DNA of 64,000 nt from Segatella oris (GCF_900637655.1 NZ_LR134384.1:992001-1056000), one strand, 5' to 3'. Shown: positions 18,027 through 28,066, counted from the first letter of the stretch. Notes: generated by a model not told the origin, from the letters alone. Program-made: numbers and translations.

Positions 18027-18536
18027 ATGAAAAAGCTATTTCTCGCATTCGCTTTCATGGCAATGACGCTCACTGCCAGCGCACAGACACCATTAAAATA
18101 TGGTTATTTCAGTTTTTCAGAAGCATTGAAAGCTATGCCCGCATACGCCATTGCAGAGCGCGACATGGCCTCGCTGCGTGCAAAATATGAAGAAGAAGGT
18201 AAGCGCGTTGAAGACGAGTTCAATAAGAAATACGAGCAGTTTCTCGATGGACAGCGTGACTTTGCGCCCTCTATTCTGCAAAAACGGCAGGCCGAACTGC
18301 AAGAGATGATGGAGAAGAACGTAGCTTTCAAGAATGAATCGAAACGCTTGCTTGCCCAGGCAGATGCCGAAAGTAAGGCTGCTTTGAAAGTGCGCCTGCG
18401 TGCAATTGTAGCCCGTATCGGTGCAGACCGTGGCTATGCTTTCATCCTCAACACAGACAATGATGCCGTTCCCTACGTGAATAATGCCGTCGGTGAAGAC
18501 ATCAATGCGCTGGTGAAAGACGCCGTAAAGAAATAA
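18027..18536 (+). CDS. OmpH/Skp-family periplasmic chaperone
   Basis: 169 residues with a signal peptide (MKKLFLAFAFMAMTLTASAQ, cleavage after ASA) and a charged alpha-helical coiled-coil middle (about 40-130) typical of OmpH/Skp, the trimeric holdase for unfolded outer-membrane proteins. It is three bases upstream of murI, a linkage seen often in Bacteroidota, where the usual order is uppS-bamA-ompH-ompH-murI. Here bamA and a second ompH are absent upstream, while uppS lies 45 kb away at the window end. Confidence 0.92.
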   Translation: MKKLFLAFAFMAMTLTASAQTPLKYGYFSFSEALKAMPAYAIAERDMASLRAKYEEEGKRVEDEFNKKYEQFLDGQRDFAPSILQKRQAELQEMMEKNVAFKNESKRLLAQADAESKAALKVRLRAIVARIGADRGYAFILNTDNDAVPYVNNAVGEDINALVKDAVKK

Positions 18537-18539
18537 AAG

Positions 18540-19376
18540 ATGCCTATGTTCCCAGAGAAACCAGGCCCTATCGGTGTGTTCGATTCGGGCTATGGAGGCC
18601 TCACTATCCTTCATGGTATCCGTCAACTGCTGCCACAATACGATTATATCTACCTTGGCGACAATGCCCGTGCACCTTATGGTACGCGCTCGTTCGATGT
18701 GGTCTATCAGTTCACGCGGCAGGCCGTGATGAAGCTTTTCGAATTAGGTTGTCACCTTGTTATCCTTGGTTGCAACACTGCTTCGGCCAAAGCATTGCGC
18801 AGTATTCAGCGGAACGACCTGCCCAACCTTGATCCATCGCGCCGCGTGCTGGGTGTAATCCGCCCCACGGCAGAGATTATCGGCACACTGACAAAGAACA
18901 ACCACGTGGGGCTTCTGGCTACCGAGGGAACCGTGAAAAGCCATAGTTATGACCTTGAAATCAAGAAGTTATGGCCCGAAATCAAGGTCACGGGCGTGGC
19001 TTGTCCGTTCTGGGTACCCTTGGTTGAATACAATGAAGCCGACAGTCCGGGCGCCGATTACTTCGTGAAGAAACGTATTGATGAACTCATGTTGCACGAC
19101 CCTGATATTGATACCATAATCCTTGGCTGCACACACTACCCTATTCTGATGCCGAAAATCGTGAAATATGTGCGTCCGGGTGTGCGTATCGTCCCGCAAG
19201 GTGAATACGTAGCAGGAAGTCTGCAGGACTATCTCCGCCGGCATACTGACATGGAACATCAACTCACTCAAGGCGGTTCATGCCGATACCTGACGACCGA
19301 GAACCCCGAACGCTTTAAGGAATCGGCTCAGATTTTCCTGCATGAAAAGGTGGAAGTGGAGCATGTGGAGTTGTGA
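18540..19376 (+). CDS. murI: Glutamate racemase
   Basis: Makes D-glutamate for peptidoglycan. 278 residues with the Asp/Glu racemase motifs: FDSGYGGLT near the N-terminus, the first catalytic Cys in LGCNTASAKA and the second in LGCTHYP. Three bases separate it from ompH. A REP-like hairpin begins four bases after the stop and may end transcription. Confidence 0.96.
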   Translation: MPMFPEKPGPIGVFDSGYGGLTILHGIRQLLPQYDYIYLGDNARAPYGTRSFDVVYQFTRQAVMKLFELGCHLVILGCNTASAKALRSIQRNDLPNLDPSRRVLGVIRPTAEIIGTLTKNNHVGLLATEGTVKSHSYDLEIKKLWPEIKVTGVACPFWVPLVEYNEADSPGADYFVKKRIDELMLHDPDIDTIILGCTHYPILMPKIVKYVRPGVRIVPQGEYVAGSLQDYLRRHTDMEHQLTQGGSCRYLTTENPERFKESAQIFLHEKVEVEHVEL

Positions 19377-19380
19377 GAAA

Positions 19381-19416
19381 GCCTCACCCCCGGCCCCTCT
19401 CCAAAGAGAGGGGAGC
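19381..19416. repeat. REP-like hairpin repeat after murI
   Basis: GCCTCACCCCCGGCCCCTCT followed by CCAAAGAGAGGGGAGC. It is an inverted copy (few mismatches) of 19625-19660, 208 bases away, so the two could pair in RNA or recombine. Confidence 0.75.
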
Positions 19417-19469
19417 ACTCATGGAGTACGCTTAAGAAATTAAAGAAGAGTAAAAACGGTATCACTAAT

Positions 19470-19602
19470 GTGGCAAGGAGCTGCGACATATAATTTCTTT
19501 TTCATAAAAATGGAGTAAAATATGATATGCATGACGTGGCAAGAGGTTATAACACATAAATTCCATTTCATAGAAATAGAGTAAAATGCAATATACATAG
19601 TC
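19470..19602. repeat. 66-bp tandem duplication
   Basis: Two diverged units, 19470-19535 and 19536-19602, both opening GTGGCAAG and containing TTTCATA(A/G)AAAT(G/A)GAGTAAAAT. They lie between the inverted REP-like copies. No open frame of note. Confidence 0.7.
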
Positions 19603-19622
19603 TTTTAAGAAGACTCTGTCTA

Positions 19623-20867
19623 CTACTCCCCTCTCCTTGGAGAGGGGTTGGGGGTGAGGCTTCTCTTCACCGGATACCACACTGCTACCCAGCCCACAAC
19701 AATCACTGTGAGGAAAATCAGCGCCACATCATCATAATGAACGCTGACAGGGTAGGCGTTAATAACAAAGCTTCCACTGCTACTGCCGAGCGATACAAGC
19801 CCATATTGCTGTTGCAACCAACAGAGCAGCAACCCTAATCCAATACCAATAATTGCCCCGAAAGCCGAAATCAAACGGCCTTCGAATAAGAAAATCTGTG
19901 AAATCTGACGGTCATTGGCACCGAGATTACGCAGTGTAACCACGTCTTCTTTCTTGTCGATAATCAACATCGAGAGTGAACCGATGATATTGAAGCACGC
20001 CACAATAAGAATGAATGTAAGGAAGATATAGGCGATATATTTCTCAATCTGCATGATCTTGAAGGTGTCGGCCTGCTGCTCAAAACGGTCCATCACCTTA
20101 TATTTTGTACCTCCAATCTCCTGCATTTCCTTCTTCACGGCATCAAGGTCGCTGCCATCTTTGAGTCTGAACCCAAGCGAGGAAAGACGTCCTTGCTGCC
20201 CGAAGAGATTGCGGGCAAAGGCTATCGGTGCAATGATATAGTTCTTGTCATACTTGCTTTGATTGACCGAGAACACCACACCAGGCGATAACAGCGAGTC
20301 AACAACAAAGGCTTCGCTTGGATTAGTGGCGTCAAACTGCCCTTCTTTCTGTGGAGCATAGATGCGAAGATAGTCTCCAAAGCGTGCACCTGTGCCCAAA
20401 GCAGCAGCCAATCTGATGCCCATGATGCCGTATTGCAGGTTGCCTGCGTGCAGACTATACGTGCCGTCGCCAAACAAGATGTCTTTAATGTGGGTCAACT
20501 GATCGAAGTTATCGTCGACACCTTTAACGATAACCATCGCCTGATGGTCTTGATAGATAGCCAAAGCCTGGTCTTCCACACTCTCTGTTGCCACATCAAC
20601 CTCGGGCAAAGCCTTCATCTTCGCTAATAAAGGGTCGTCACTCGGGGCGGTTTTACCCTGCGTAGGCACCACTTCGAGCTGTGGATCGAAGTTTGTGAAG
20701 AACGTAGCAACGAGGTCGTGAAAGCCATTGAAGACGCTAAGCACTATCACGAGTGCCATTGTAGCCACGGCAACTCCAATCACCGAGATAACAGATATCA
20801 CGTTGATAGCATTCGTACTCTTCTTCGAAAAGAGATAGCGTCTGGCAACATATAAAGGGAAATTCAT
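19623..20867 (-). CDS. LolC/LolE-type ABC transporter permease (FtsX domain)
   Basis: 414-residue inner-membrane permease of the lipoprotein-releasing family. N-terminal MNFPLYVARRYLFSKKSTNAINVIS and first helix (GVAVATMALVIVLSVFNGFHD), a large periplasmic MacB-like domain (about 50-270), then FtsX with three helices (YIFLTFILIVACFNIIGSLSMLI, AFGAIIGIGLGLLLCWL, DVALIFLTVIVVGWVAVWYP). It probably releases lipoproteins toward the outer membrane with an ATPase encoded elsewhere. The final 12-13 residues (SLTPNPSPRRGE) come from a REP-like repeat rather than from family sequence, so the original end has been replaced. It follows rbfA by 39 bases. Confidence 0.9.
   Translation of the reverse strand: MNFPLYVARRYLFSKKSTNAINVISVISVIGVAVATMALVIVLSVFNGFHDLVATFFTNFDPQLEVVPTQGKTAPSDDPLLAKMKALPEVDVATESVEDQALAIYQDHQAMVIVKGVDDNFDQLTHIKDILFGDGTYSLHAGNLQYGIMGIRLAAALGTGARFGDYLRIYAPQKEGQFDATNPSEAFVVDSLLSPGVVFSVNQSKYDKNYIIAPIAFARNLFGQQGRLSSLGFRLKDGSDLDAVKKEMQEIGGTKYKVMDRFEQQADTFKIMQIEKYIAYIFLTFILIVACFNIIGSLSMLIIDKKEDVVTLRNLGANDRQISQIFLFEGRLISAFGAIIGIGLGLLLCWLQQQYGLVSLGSSSGSFVINAYPVSVHYDDVALIFLTVIVVGWVAVWYPVKRSLTPNPSPRRGE
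19625..19660. repeat. REP-like hairpin repeat inside permease C-terminus
   Basis: CTCCCCTCTCCTTGGAGAGG then GGTTGGGGGTGAGGC. Read on the minus strand it supplies the last residues (SLTPNPSPRRGE) and precedes the stop of the permease gene. Confidence 0.8.
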
Positions 20868-20906
20868 AAAAGAAAAACTCGCTTAACCGCCTCTTATACC
20901 CTTAGT

Positions 20907-21242
20907 TTACTTTCTCAGCAATTCATCTATCCTCTCAATATAATCCAAACTGTCGTCTATGAAGAAGCGAAGTTCAGGAATGATGCGCAGTTGATTGTGG
21001 ACACGGCGCCCCAGTTCATAGCGTATCGTCTTCATGTTGGCCGTGACATTCCTGACGATTTCTTCGCCCTTCTCACTTGGAAAGACACTTAGGTAAGCCG
21101 TACAGATGCTCAAATCGGGACTGATTTTCACACGCGTAACACTCACCATAACGCCATGCATCATACGAGTTTGCTCCTGAAAGATTATTGCCAATTCTTT
21201 CTGAAGGAGTCTTGATATACGATTTTGTCTTGTTTCTTGCAT
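20907..21242 (-). CDS. rbfA: Ribosome-binding factor A
   Basis: 111-residue KH-like protein that assists maturation of the 30S subunit and 16S rRNA 5' end. Family features: N-terminal RQNRISRLLQKELAIIF, VSVTRVKISPDLSICTAYLSVF and the C-terminal RIIPELRFFIDDSLDYIERIDELL. Usual length. Upstream of the LolC/E-type permease in a two-gene unit. A TATCTTTG box (minus strand, 21342-21335) about 93 bases upstream of the start is a candidate promoter. Confidence 0.95.
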   Translation of the reverse strand: MQETRQNRISRLLQKELAIIFQEQTRMMHGVMVSVTRVKISPDLSICTAYLSVFPSEKGEEIVRNVTANMKTIRYELGRRVHNQLRIIPELRFFIDDSLDYIERIDELLRK

Positions 21243-21570
21243 AATATCATGTATTTTTTCCTGTTATATGGAAATTGTTGACAGGCCGCTACGACAGTTT
21301 GATTTCATACTGACAAAGGCCGTTATATCTTCTGCAAAGATAATTATTTTTCTGTTCACTCCATGTTTATCCCTCAAGTTTTTGCATGTAACGCATGAAA
21401 TAGAAACTATAAGAACAAAGATTAAAGAGGATTTTAAGGTGAGGAAAAACAATCATGTTGCATTGCTTTTTTGTAAACTTTCATACACATAAAAACAGCC
21501 TTTGAAAAATCACCAAATAGAAAATCAAAAGCAAGAAAATGGAGTAAAAAAGAGGATTTCATTGACAATG

Positions 21571-21702
21571 CGAGCCCATATTCAGCAGATTGCACTGCAA
21601 TTTGCGTCATTTCACATGCTCAGATGCATCATAATACCGTGCGACATGACGCAAAATAGGCCGTAAAATGCGTCAAAATACAGCGTTTTTCTATGTTGGA
21701 AT
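21571..21702. repeat. 22-bp dyad-lattice array E (6 units)
   Basis: Units start at 21571, 21593, 21615, 21637, 21659 and 21681; recurrent core TGCGTCA. It is preceded at 21510 by the TCACCAAATAGAAA box also found before arrays C and D, so 21496-21702 looks like a third, more diverged copy of the dispersed element. The rest of gap 21243-22123 is AT-rich without a convincing gene. Confidence 0.8.
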
Positions 21703-22123
21703 TACAGACGATTACATTCAAATTGTCTTATCTCTTTGATTATCAGAGATATCCTTAAAGGGCTCAAAACTCGGCTATTTGCGTCCTGCTGTTTTTTATT
21801 TTCCAGCAAGGCCACTCTTGAAAGGGTATTTGTAATAAAAATAGATGCTTTTAGTCAGTGAGAAACCATAATATTTACATCCTTTGATTCCTACGCCTTT
21901 GCGTGCCATTTTCATGGGAAAAACAAAGGCTCGAGCATTGTGTGTTCTCTGTAGAAAAGGATAATAAACAGCTTCTCGAAATAAAACTGAACAGAAAAAC
22001 ACAATGCTGAAGGGTGGATTGCAATATATGATGCAGTTCGATTTGAACCTTATTCTATACCTTTTCCCCAGAAATCATCTTCGGGAAAAATTGTATAGAG
22101 GCTGCAAGGATTTGTGGGTAGCC

Positions 22124-22783
22124 TTACAGTTTCTCTCCATAGCACAAGTCGCCAGCGTCACCAAATCCGGGAACGATGTATTTGTGTTCGTTCATTCCAG
22201 GGTCTACGGCTGCACACCAAATCGTGGTCTTATCCTCGGGGAAGGTTTTCTTGATATGGTCAATGCCTTCAGGAGAGGCGATGACACAGCATACATGGAT
22301 TTGCTTCGGCGTGCCTTTGGTGAGGAAAGCCTTATAGCCTAATTCCATACTTCCACCCGTGGCAAGCATCGGATCGGCAATGATGAGCGTCTTTCCATCG
22401 ATATTCGGTGTGGCAAGGTATTCGACATGAATGCCAACCTCATGGTGCTCGGCATCCTTATATTCGCGATAAGCGCTCACGAAAGCATTGCCGGCATGGT
22501 CGAAAATGTTGAGGAAACCATTGTGAAATGGCAGGCCGGCACGGAAAATTGTGGCAAGAACAATCTTGTCGGTAGGCACGTTAATGCGTGAAACACCTAA
22601 TGGAGTTGTGACATCCTTGGCTTCATAACTGAGCGTCTTCGATATTTCGAAAGCCTCGAATTCGCCAATACGCATAATGTTGTTTCTGAAGAGAAGACGG
22701 TTTTTCTGATAGTCAACATCTCTCATTTCGGCCAGATACTGATTGATGATGCTGTTTTGCTCGGAGAAATTTACAATTTTCAT
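22124..22783 (-). CDS. upp: Uracil phosphoribosyltransferase
   Basis: Salvages uracil to UMP with PRPP. 219 residues; PRPP loop IADPMLATGGSMELGYKAF, uracil-contacting C-terminus KYIVPGFGDAGDLCYG, and FRAGLPFHNGFLNIFDHA. Slightly longer than the E. coli enzyme (208). It stands alone, divergent from pckA. Confidence 0.95.
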   Translation of the reverse strand: MKIVNFSEQNSIINQYLAEMRDVDYQKNRLLFRNNIMRIGEFEAFEISKTLSYEAKDVTTPLGVSRINVPTDKIVLATIFRAGLPFHNGFLNIFDHAGNAFVSAYREYKDAEHHEVGIHVEYLATPNIDGKTLIIADPMLATGGSMELGYKAFLTKGTPKQIHVCCVIASPEGIDHIKKTFPEDKTTIWCAAVDPGMNEHKYIVPGFGDAGDLCYGEKL

Positions 22784-22805
22784 AGATCGTATTAAATGAT
22801 TTGTG

Positions 22806-22837
22806 CAAAGTTATGTAATTCTCTCCGCTTTTGCAAA
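22806..22837 (-). promoter_or_regulatory. Promoter of upp
   Basis: Minus-strand TAACTTTG (22813-22806) and TTTG (22837-22834) with a 20-base spacer. The leader would be only about 15 bases. Confidence 0.6.
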
Positions 22838-22928
22838 GTGAGTTTTGCAAATGTGTTTTCAGGGCTGCTTTTTTTTATATCTTTAACCTAAAAAGGATAC
22901 AAAAGCGCTTATTTTTCGAGATTGAATG

Positions 22929-22959
22929 TTGGCATATATTCTTTTTTTCTTTAACTTTG
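22929..22959 (+). promoter_or_regulatory. Promoter of pckA
   Basis: TTGG (22929-22932), 19-base spacer, TAACTTTG (22952-22959). Leader of about 60 bases; start codon at 23026. Confidence 0.6.
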
Positions 22960-23025
22960 CGGTGATAAAATTCAAAGATAAAATCATTCACAAACTTAAT
23001 TTCATAACTTAAATACATTTTAGAA

Positions 23026-24639
23026 ATGGCAAAGTTTGACAAGTCTGTACTTGAAAAGTACGGTATCACAGGTACTACAGAAGTACTTTACAATCCTTCT
23101 TATGAAGTGTTGTTCAACGAAGAGACCAAAGAAGGTCTCGAAGGTTTTGAGGTAGGTCAGGAAACAGAGCTTGGCGCAATCAACGTTAAGACAGGTATCT
23201 ACACAGGTCGTTCTCCTAAGGACAAGTTCATCGTTGATGATGAGACTTCTCACGATACAGTATGGTGGGACTCTGAAGAATACCACAACGACAACCATCG
23301 TGCAACTAAAGAAGCATGGGCTGCTGTTAAGGAAATCGCAAAGAAAGAACTTTCTAACAAGCGCTTGTTCGTGGTTGATGGTTTCTGCGGTACACACAAA
23401 GACACCCGCATGAAAATCCGTTTCATCGTTGAGGTTGCATGGCAGGCTCACTTCGTTACGAACATGTTTATCCGTCCGAAGAATGAGGCTGACTTCGATC
23501 AGGAGCCTGACTTCATCGTTTACAATGCTTCCAAGGCAAAGGTTGAGAACTACAAGGAACTCGGTCTGCACTCTGAGACAGCTGTTGTCTTCAATGTAAC
23601 TTCAAAGGAACAGGTAATCATCAACACCTGGTATGGCGGCGAAATGAAGAAGGGTATGTTCTCTATGATGAACTACTTCTTGCCATTGAAGGGCATGGCT
23701 TCTATGCACTGCTCTGCCAACACCGACATGAACGGTGAGAACACCGCAATCTTCTTCGGTCTCTCCGGTACCGGTAAGACTACGCTTTCAACTGATCCTA
23801 AGCGTAAACTCATCGGTGACGACGAGCACGGATGGGATGACAAGGGTGTCTTCAACTTTGAAGGTGGCTGCTATGCAAAGGTTATCAACCTCGACAAGGA
23901 GTCAGAACCAGACATCTATGGTGCTATCACCCGCGACGCTCTTCTTGAGAACGTAACCGTTGACAAGAATGGCAAGATAGACTTCTGTGATAAGAGCATC
24001 ACCGAGAACACTCGTGTTTCTTATCCTATCTACCACATCAAGAACATTCAGCGTCCTGAGTCTCAAGGCCCAGCTGCTAAGCAGGTTATCTTCCTTTCAG
24101 CTGATGCTTTCGGCGTATTGCCTCCAGTATCCATCTTGAACGCAGAGCAGACGAAGTACTACTTCCTCTCTGGTTTCACAGCAAAGTTGGCTGGTACAGA
24201 GCGTGGTATCACAGAACCTACACCGACATTCTCTGCTTGTTTCGGTCAGGCTTTCCTCGAACTGCATCCAACAAAGTATGCTGAGGAACTGGTGAAGAAG
24301 ATGGAGAAGAGTGGTGCTAAGGCTTACTTGGTTAATACCGGCTGGAATGGTACGGGCAAACGTATCTCTATCCGCGACACACGTGGTATCATTGATGCCA
24401 TCTTGAACCACTCAATTGACAACGCTCCTACAAAGACTATTCCTTATTTCAACTTTGTAGTTCCAACGAAGTTGGAGGGTGTAGCAACTGAGATCCTTGA
24501 TCCTCGCGACACTTACAAGAATGCTTCTGAGTGGGAAGAGAAAGCTAAGGATTTGGCTGCCCGCTTCATCAAGAACTTCAAGAAGTATGAGAGCAATGAG
24601 GCTGGTAAGGCACTCGTTGCTGCAGGTCCACAGCTGTAA
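23026..24639 (+). CDS. pckA: Phosphoenolpyruvate carboxykinase (ATP)
   Basis: Interconverts oxaloacetate and PEP with ATP/ADP; in Prevotella-type metabolism it mostly works in the CO2-fixing direction toward succinate. 537 residues with the kinase-1a P-loop [11 protein letters not shown], metal site GDDEHGWD, and [13 protein letters not shown]. Codon use is markedly biased to a preferred set compared with neighbours, which suggests very high expression. It is followed by a strong hairpin terminator. Confidence 0.97.
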   Translation: MAKFDKSVLEKYGITGTTEVLYNPSYEVLFNEETKEGLEGFEVGQETELGAINVKTGIYTGRSPKDKFIVDDETSHDTVWWDSEEYHNDNHRATKEAWAAVKEIAKKELSNKRLFVVDGFCGTHKDTRMKIRFIVEVAWQAHFVTNMFIRPKNEADFDQEPDFIVYNASKAKVENYKELGLHSETAVVFNVTSKEQVIINTWYGGEMKKGMFSMMNYFLPLKGMASMHCSANTDMNGENTAIFFGLSGTGKTTLSTDPKRKLIGDDEHGWDDKGVFNFEGGCYAKVINLDKESEPDIYGAITRDALLENVTVDKNGKIDFCDKSITENTRVSYPIYHIKNIQRPESQGPAAKQVIFLSADAFGVLPPVSILNAEQTKYYFLSGFTAKLAGTERGITEPTPTFSACFGQAFLELHPTKYAEELVKKMEKSGAKAYLVNTGWNGTGKRISIRDTRGIIDAILNHSIDNAPTKTIPYFNFVVPTKLEGVATEILDPRDTYKNASEWEEKAKDLAARFIKNFKKYESNEAGKALVAAGPQL

Positions 24640-24703
24640 GATTAAAGTTGAAAGCCTCTTTTGCTCTTCCATAAAAGAAGAAGCAAGAAAGCTGACTATA
24701 TTT

Positions 24704-24739
24704 GACCTTGCAATGGTTCATCCATTGCAAGGTCTTTTT
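24704..24739 (+). terminator. Rho-independent terminator of pckA
   Basis: Perfect 13-base arms 24704-24716 and 24722-24734 (GACCTTGCAATGG / CCATTGCAAGGTC), 5-base loop, then TTTTT. Confidence 0.9.
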
Positions 24740-24800
24740 CGTATCAAGGGGGATCTCTTTCCTACCTAACCCAATAGAAGGTGATTGGAAATCATTGAAT

Positions 24801-24835
24801 AAAAAAAGTGCCAGACAAGGTTATTGTCTGGCACT
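24801..24835 (-). terminator. Terminator of the glpT-GDPD-porin operon
   Basis: Perfect 12-base arms 24807-24818 and 24824-24835 (AGTGCCAGACAA / TTGTCTGGCACT); on the minus strand the hairpin is followed by seven T residues (24807-24801). It lies about 90 bases past the porin stop. Confidence 0.88.
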
Positions 24836-24926
24836 ATGTATTTTTAGAAAGTAGAGGTTGTGTCCCTACTCCTATTTCATGATGAAGATGAAAGGGAGAA
24901 TGGGACTGACCTATAAGGATGAAACT

Positions 24927-26267
24927 TTAGAATACGAACTGCAAACGAGCCTGGACTTCGTGGAAGTTCTTGTCGTGAGGCAGGAAGTCTTTGGTGAGAT
25001 GATGATAGGTATAGTCGACCATCACCTGTGCAAACTTGTTGAAACTATAGTTCAAGCCAAGGGTATAAGAACGCACTGCGCCACCGCCAACACTGGTAGA
25101 TTTGTAAGGCCAGTCGGCCATATAGCCGTCCGGATAGTACTGGTTGCGGCCTGCAGAGTAGTATTCTCCCTTCACGATATCGTTCAGACCTGTATAGTTG
25201 AAACGGCCGACAATCTCGAGTGAGCGGCCACTCAATCCCCGAAGTACACCCTCGTTCTTGTCGTAGCTGTAAGGATTGCCGAAGACCATATAGCCTGCTT
25301 CGATATATCCTCCATGGAAGTTGTTGGCGCGGAGAGGATTGGCTGCAATCCAAGCATCAAGTGTTCCCCAGGTGTCGATGTTGTTGTTGCTCGCATCAAA
25401 GAGTGTCTTTGAGTCGCGTTTCTTCGTAACGTGCTTGTACATATACTCACCACGGACGAACATCTTCTGGTTGTGATAGAGTGCTTCCACACCTGCATCA
25501 AGTACATTCTCAGCCCAAGGCAGTTCGCAAGAGACAAACTGTTCGTCTTCATCAACAAAAGTTTCCATGGTCTGTCCGAGTTTCAAAGTCTTCTTCAGCA
25601 CATTGTTTTCAGTGACACCGCCACCCACATGCTGATAGCGAATGTTACCACCTACGGCTAAAGTCTGGTTCTCATCGATGACAGGACGATAGAGATAGCG
25701 TCCTGCAAGCACGAGTCCATTGTAGCCTGCGTCAATCTTGTTATATTGGTTTTCGGTAAATACACCCTGATAAGCAAAGAAGTGATCATTGGTATATTTA
25801 TAGGTGATACCAAGCTCACGGCCTTCACCGAGTGCATTGGCTGCACCGGCACGCGAGATGAAATGATAGCTGCCGAGTGACGTGTTGCGTGCCATTGAAC
25901 CTGCGGGGTCGTTATAATAGCCACCTTTTATGGCGTGACGCCCACCGTTATTATCGTCCTTTGCATACTGCAGGAAGATGTTTTTCTGGCTGAACTTACC
26001 GCCCCCGAAGCCGAAGTCAGCATAGAAATACCAGTTTTGATAGGTCAACGAGGTGCGGATACGTGCGTCGGTGATGGCTGCTCCGCTCTGCATTGGGGTG
26101 AAGTCTGTATGATAATAGGCAGCATCGGCCATGAAGCGAGCTCCTACTGTGAAATGAAGGTCTTCGGTCTTATTGTCGATAGTAACGGTCGGTTTAGAGT
26201 CGAAGTCCTGTGCGTTTGCTGACAATGCAGTGAAAGCCAGCAAAGGCATCAATATATATTTCTTCAT
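24927..26267 (-). CDS. Outer-membrane porin (phosphate-selective porin O/P type)
   Basis: 446 residues with a signal peptide (cleavage after ANA-Q) and a barrel of alternating strands ending in the canonical C-terminal Phe (VQARLQFVF). Features such as FTVGARFMADAAYY, WYFYADFGFGGGKFSQKNIFLQY and ELGITYKYTNDHFFAYQGVFTEN fit the Porin_O_P family. Last gene of a three-gene unit with a glycerophosphodiester phosphodiesterase and a GlpT-type transporter; it therefore probably admits phosphodiesters or glycerol 3-phosphate through the outer membrane. Confidence 0.88.
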   Translation of the reverse strand: MKKYILMPLLAFTALSANAQDFDSKPTVTIDNKTEDLHFTVGARFMADAAYYHTDFTPMQSGAAITDARIRTSLTYQNWYFYADFGFGGGKFSQKNIFLQYAKDDNNGGRHAIKGGYYNDPAGSMARNTSLGSYHFISRAGAANALGEGRELGITYKYTNDHFFAYQGVFTENQYNKIDAGYNGLVLAGRYLYRPVIDENQTLAVGGNIRYQHVGGGVTENNVLKKTLKLGQTMETFVDEDEQFVSCELPWAENVLDAGVEALYHNQKMFVRGEYMYKHVTKKRDSKTLFDASNNNIDTWGTLDAWIAANPLRANNFHGGYIEAGYMVFGNPYSYDKNEGVLRGLSGRSLEIVGRFNYTGLNDIVKGEYYSAGRNQYYPDGYMADWPYKSTSVGGGAVRSYTLGLNYSFNKFAQVMVDYTYHHLTKDFLPHDKNFHEVQARLQFVF

Positions 26268-26311
26268 ATTCGTTTCTTACTTTGATTGTTTGATGGTATT
26301 GTTGTTCCTGT

Positions 26312-28021
26312 TTAATAGCCTAAAGCATCGAGTACAGCATCGGCATTCGGAACCTTTGAAGGTGCCTGCGAGTTGTCGTAAAGCTGTCCGGGGTGGAAAG
26401 GATTGGTGAGTTTCGCATTGCAACGGAAGCCGTTTTCAATCATATAATGGAGTGAAATCTCAGAGCGATTGGTGAAATACCCGTCCATATAGACCGGATG
26501 TGTGTCGGGTTCCTTGAATGTTGTATAAGCAGTGGGCTGCACAGTTACATTGAGCAGATCGTCAAATTCTGTTGGGTTCTTTCCCCAGAAGTTTACGTAA
26601 TAGCCCATGTTGCGCTTCATCTGTGCATCCGAATCAAACGAATAAGGATGGTTGAGCATGCCCGCCTTGCGAATCATATAGGCTTGCCAGGGCTTATTCA
26701 TTTCGGGATAGTTGTTTGGTGCGCCCGAAATTGCCGGCCCGATGATATGTGCACCATTGTCTTCGGCATACTTGATGAAGTCTGCATAGCCAGTAGGAGT
26801 GTCGTAAGCAATATCAGTTGCATAAGGAGGCTTACTTATCCAGAGCAGGAAACACATAGGCACTTTTCCCTTGAACACACCGTAAGCGCGATGCAAGGCA
26901 TCGAAAGAGAAGGTCTGAAGCACAACCTTTCCATTGGTGTTGCCCACGTTAACCTTACCGCCTACATAGAATTGATTGCCGGCACTCTCAGGTTTAGTGA
27001 TAATGTTCCAGCCCCACTCATCAAGAATGTTATAAACGCGAATCTCGATATCTTTAGGGTTAAGCCACGACTCCTTGAATTCAGGATAGATGCCAGGACG
27101 GTTGCCGTTGTCGGCCGGGTCATTGACATAAGCCGTAGAACCATTCTTGTCACCGAAGCTATATTCAACGAAGTCCATGTATTTGGCAGCCTTACTGCCC
27201 ACTACACTCGGCTCATCACATTTCACAGCAGCCTTGGCCGCTTTGTATATTTCGCCCAAGGTCATGTTCTGATATTCCGCTTTGACCTTGTACGTAAGTA
27301 CGCGACGACCATTGGCATCACGTTTGAGTTTCTTACCCATGGCATAGTTAATCTGATCCTGCAAAGCAGAAACATACAGACCATCTGAATACTGGATAGA
27401 AGGAACTCCGTTGGCATCGTATACCACTTTGCCGTTATGCTTTGCCGCAAATGAAGCACGTTCCTGTTCAGGTGTAGCGTCATTGAACCACTTACCGGCA
27501 TCAAGCATCAGCAATTCTGCATAATAATAAGATAAGGTGTAGTTCGAACGGAAGTCCTTCTTGTCGCGCTGATACTGCTCTTCAATATCCTGCTCCGTGA
27601 AATGCTGAGTGCCGTCGGCATTGCGGAAGCTGCGATAGAAGTCCTTACGGATAGTCGGAACCTCATCAGAGAACACGTCTTCGATGTTTGTAGTGCGCTT
27701 CAAATTCTCATCATGGTTGGCAAGTACCACTCCGTCCTTTGTGGCCTGTAGGTCACTTTCCAAATAGTCTGCGCCCATGTTTCGTGCCCATCGCCACGCA
27801 GCTTCGGTCTCTTCTGGAGCCCAATAGGTGGAACCACGGTGTGCCATACAAGCATAAAGAGGCACATAGTCACGAACTTTAGCCATCTCCGGAGAAATCT
27901 GCTGCACTGCAATACGCTTTGCATCTGTGTTCTCATTGGTGAACTCCTGCTCATCAGAACAAGAGGACAGGACTGATACGGCTGCTACTCCCAAGAGTCC
28001 TAATCTGTAAAGAGTCTTCAT
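26312..28021 (-). CDS. Glycerophosphodiester phosphodiesterase lipoprotein
   Basis: Cleaves glycerophosphodiesters to glycerol 3-phosphate and an alcohol. Lipobox LSSC (Cys21). GDPD signature: ACMAHRGSTYWAPEETEAAW, then YLESDLQATKDGVVLANHDENLKRTTN with the Glu/Asp metal ligands and second His. At 569 residues it is far longer than GlpQ (about 350); the extra sequence lies in the middle (about 120-300). It is 45 bases from glpT and 44 from the porin: a scavenging operon in which the product is taken up by GlpT. Confidence 0.92.
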   Translation of the reverse strand: MKTLYRLGLLGVAAVSVLSSCSDEQEFTNENTDAKRIAVQQISPEMAKVRDYVPLYACMAHRGSTYWAPEETEAAWRWARNMGADYLESDLQATKDGVVLANHDENLKRTTNIEDVFSDEVPTIRKDFYRSFRNADGTQHFTEQDIEEQYQRDKKDFRSNYTLSYYYAELLMLDAGKWFNDATPEQERASFAAKHNGKVVYDANGVPSIQYSDGLYVSALQDQINYAMGKKLKRDANGRRVLTYKVKAEYQNMTLGEIYKAAKAAVKCDEPSVVGSKAAKYMDFVEYSFGDKNGSTAYVNDPADNGNRPGIYPEFKESWLNPKDIEIRVYNILDEWGWNIITKPESAGNQFYVGGKVNVGNTNGKVVLQTFSFDALHRAYGVFKGKVPMCFLLWISKPPYATDIAYDTPTGYADFIKYAEDNGAHIIGPAISGAPNNYPEMNKPWQAYMIRKAGMLNHPYSFDSDAQMKRNMGYYVNFWGKNPTEFDDLLNVTVQPTAYTTFKEPDTHPVYMDGYFTNRSEISLHYMIENGFRCNAKLTNPFHPGQLYDNSQAPSKVPNADAVLDALGY

Positions 28022-28066
28022 CTTTCTTTTGGTTTTAGTTGTTTATTGTTTATGATAATGTCAAAT

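Noticed and set aside
21796..22002. 68-codon minus-strand frame downstream of upp
   Set aside because: Aromatic/basic composition typical of AT-rich non-coding DNA; no promoter, ribosome site or recognisable motif.
26498..27388. Plus-strand 296-codon open frame
   Set aside because: Antisense shadow of the glycerophosphodiester phosphodiesterase gene.
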